Shown here piece after piece: positions 5,536 through 5,684 of a DNA stretch of 5,684 nucleotides. This DNA is from Saprospiraceae bacterium (GTDB lineage: Bacteria > Bacteroidota > Bacteroidia > Chitinophagales > Saprospiraceae), in contig JALZVB010000046.1 of the NCBI GenBank assembly GCA_023300835.1, forward strand, positions 1-5,684. Direction: 5' to 3'. The stretch's first letter is position 1. Each line of letters starts with the position of its first letter. The notes under the pieces were generated by a model, which saw only the letters and a list, made by a program, of their open reading frames with translations, was not told where the DNA came from and did no database searches. The position numbers and the translations under genes are program-made.

Positions 5536-5684
5536 ATGGCACAAAGAAATAAAGTAAAAGCAGAATCTCAATCTGATCTTAAAGATAAATTAGTTAGTCT
5601 TCAAAGAGTTGCAAAAGTAACAAAGGGTGGACGTACATTTAGTTTTTCTGCACTTGTTGTATTGGGTGATGGCAAAGGTAGAGT
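5536..5684 (+). CDS. rpsE: 30S ribosomal protein S5, N-terminal fragment (3' end outside window)
   Basis: S5 lies at the back of the small subunit near the mRNA entry channel, with S3 and S4, and influences decoding fidelity. Only 49 complete codons are present before the window ends. The N-terminus MAQRNKVKAESQSDLKDKLVSLQRVAKVTKGGRTFSFSALVVLGDGKGR enters the double-stranded-RNA-binding-like domain; LQRVAKVTKGGRTFSFSALV (residues 22-41) is a strong S5 landmark. The ATG is 12 nt after the rplR stop, with the leader AAAAGAATACA, similar to the one before rplX and without a Shine-Dalgarno sequence. The gene's position after rplR supports the call. No conclusion can be drawn about the missing C-terminal domain. 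Confidence 0.96.
   Translation, partial: MAQRNKVKAESQSDLKDKLVSLQRVAKVTKGGRTFSFSALVVLGDGKGR

Overview
The window is an internal slice of the main ribosomal-protein gene cluster (the S10 and spc regions) of a bacterium. Fifteen genes all lie on the + strand, in canonical order: rplB (3' end only), rpsS, rplV, rpsC, rplP, rpmC, rpsQ, rplN, rplX, rplE, rpsN, rpsH, rplF, rplR and rpsE (5' end only). No gene is missing, inserted, broken or inverted relative to the classical order.

Several features point to the Bacteroidota (Bacteroidetes), though genus cannot be read from the sequence. The DNA is AT-rich (by eye about 35% GC) and its mRNA strand is purine-rich. All 14 visible starts are ATG, and almost none has a Shine-Dalgarno sequence; they have A-rich leaders instead. 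The L2 C-terminus reads DHPMGGGEG rather than DHPHGGGEG. S3 ends in a Gly/Arg/Asn-rich tail, and S14 is the long zinc-free type. Of the 14 visible stop codons, twelve are TAA and two TAG; TGA is absent.

Layout. Positions 1-1601 hold the end of L2, then S19, L22 and S3. Positions 1602-1651 are the only intergenic gap above 30 nt and contain a 12-pair stem-loop that I see directly in the sequence. Positions 1652-3342 hold L16, L29, S17, L14 and L24. Positions 3342-5684 hold L5, S14, S8, L6, L18 and the start of S5. Other spacings run from a 1-nt overlap (TAATG at rplB/rpsS and rplX/rplE) to 27 nt, so one polycistronic mRNA with translational coupling is the simple reading. I see no convincing promoter or intrinsic terminator; transcription should enter from upstream and leave downstream.

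Together the genes supply proteins of the small-subunit head and decoding region (S3, S14, S19, S5), the small-subunit body and platform (S8, S17), the peptidyl-transferase and A-site surroundings (L2, L16, L6), the peptide exit tunnel (L22, L24, L29), the 5S rRNA central protuberance (L5, L18) and the intersubunit face (L14).

This is core housekeeping DNA and I found no novel accessory system. The points worth a second look are the rpsC-rplP hairpin with its overlapping 10-codon reading frame, the leader signature without Shine-Dalgarno sites, the RGG-like tail of S3 and the basic C-terminal extension of L29.
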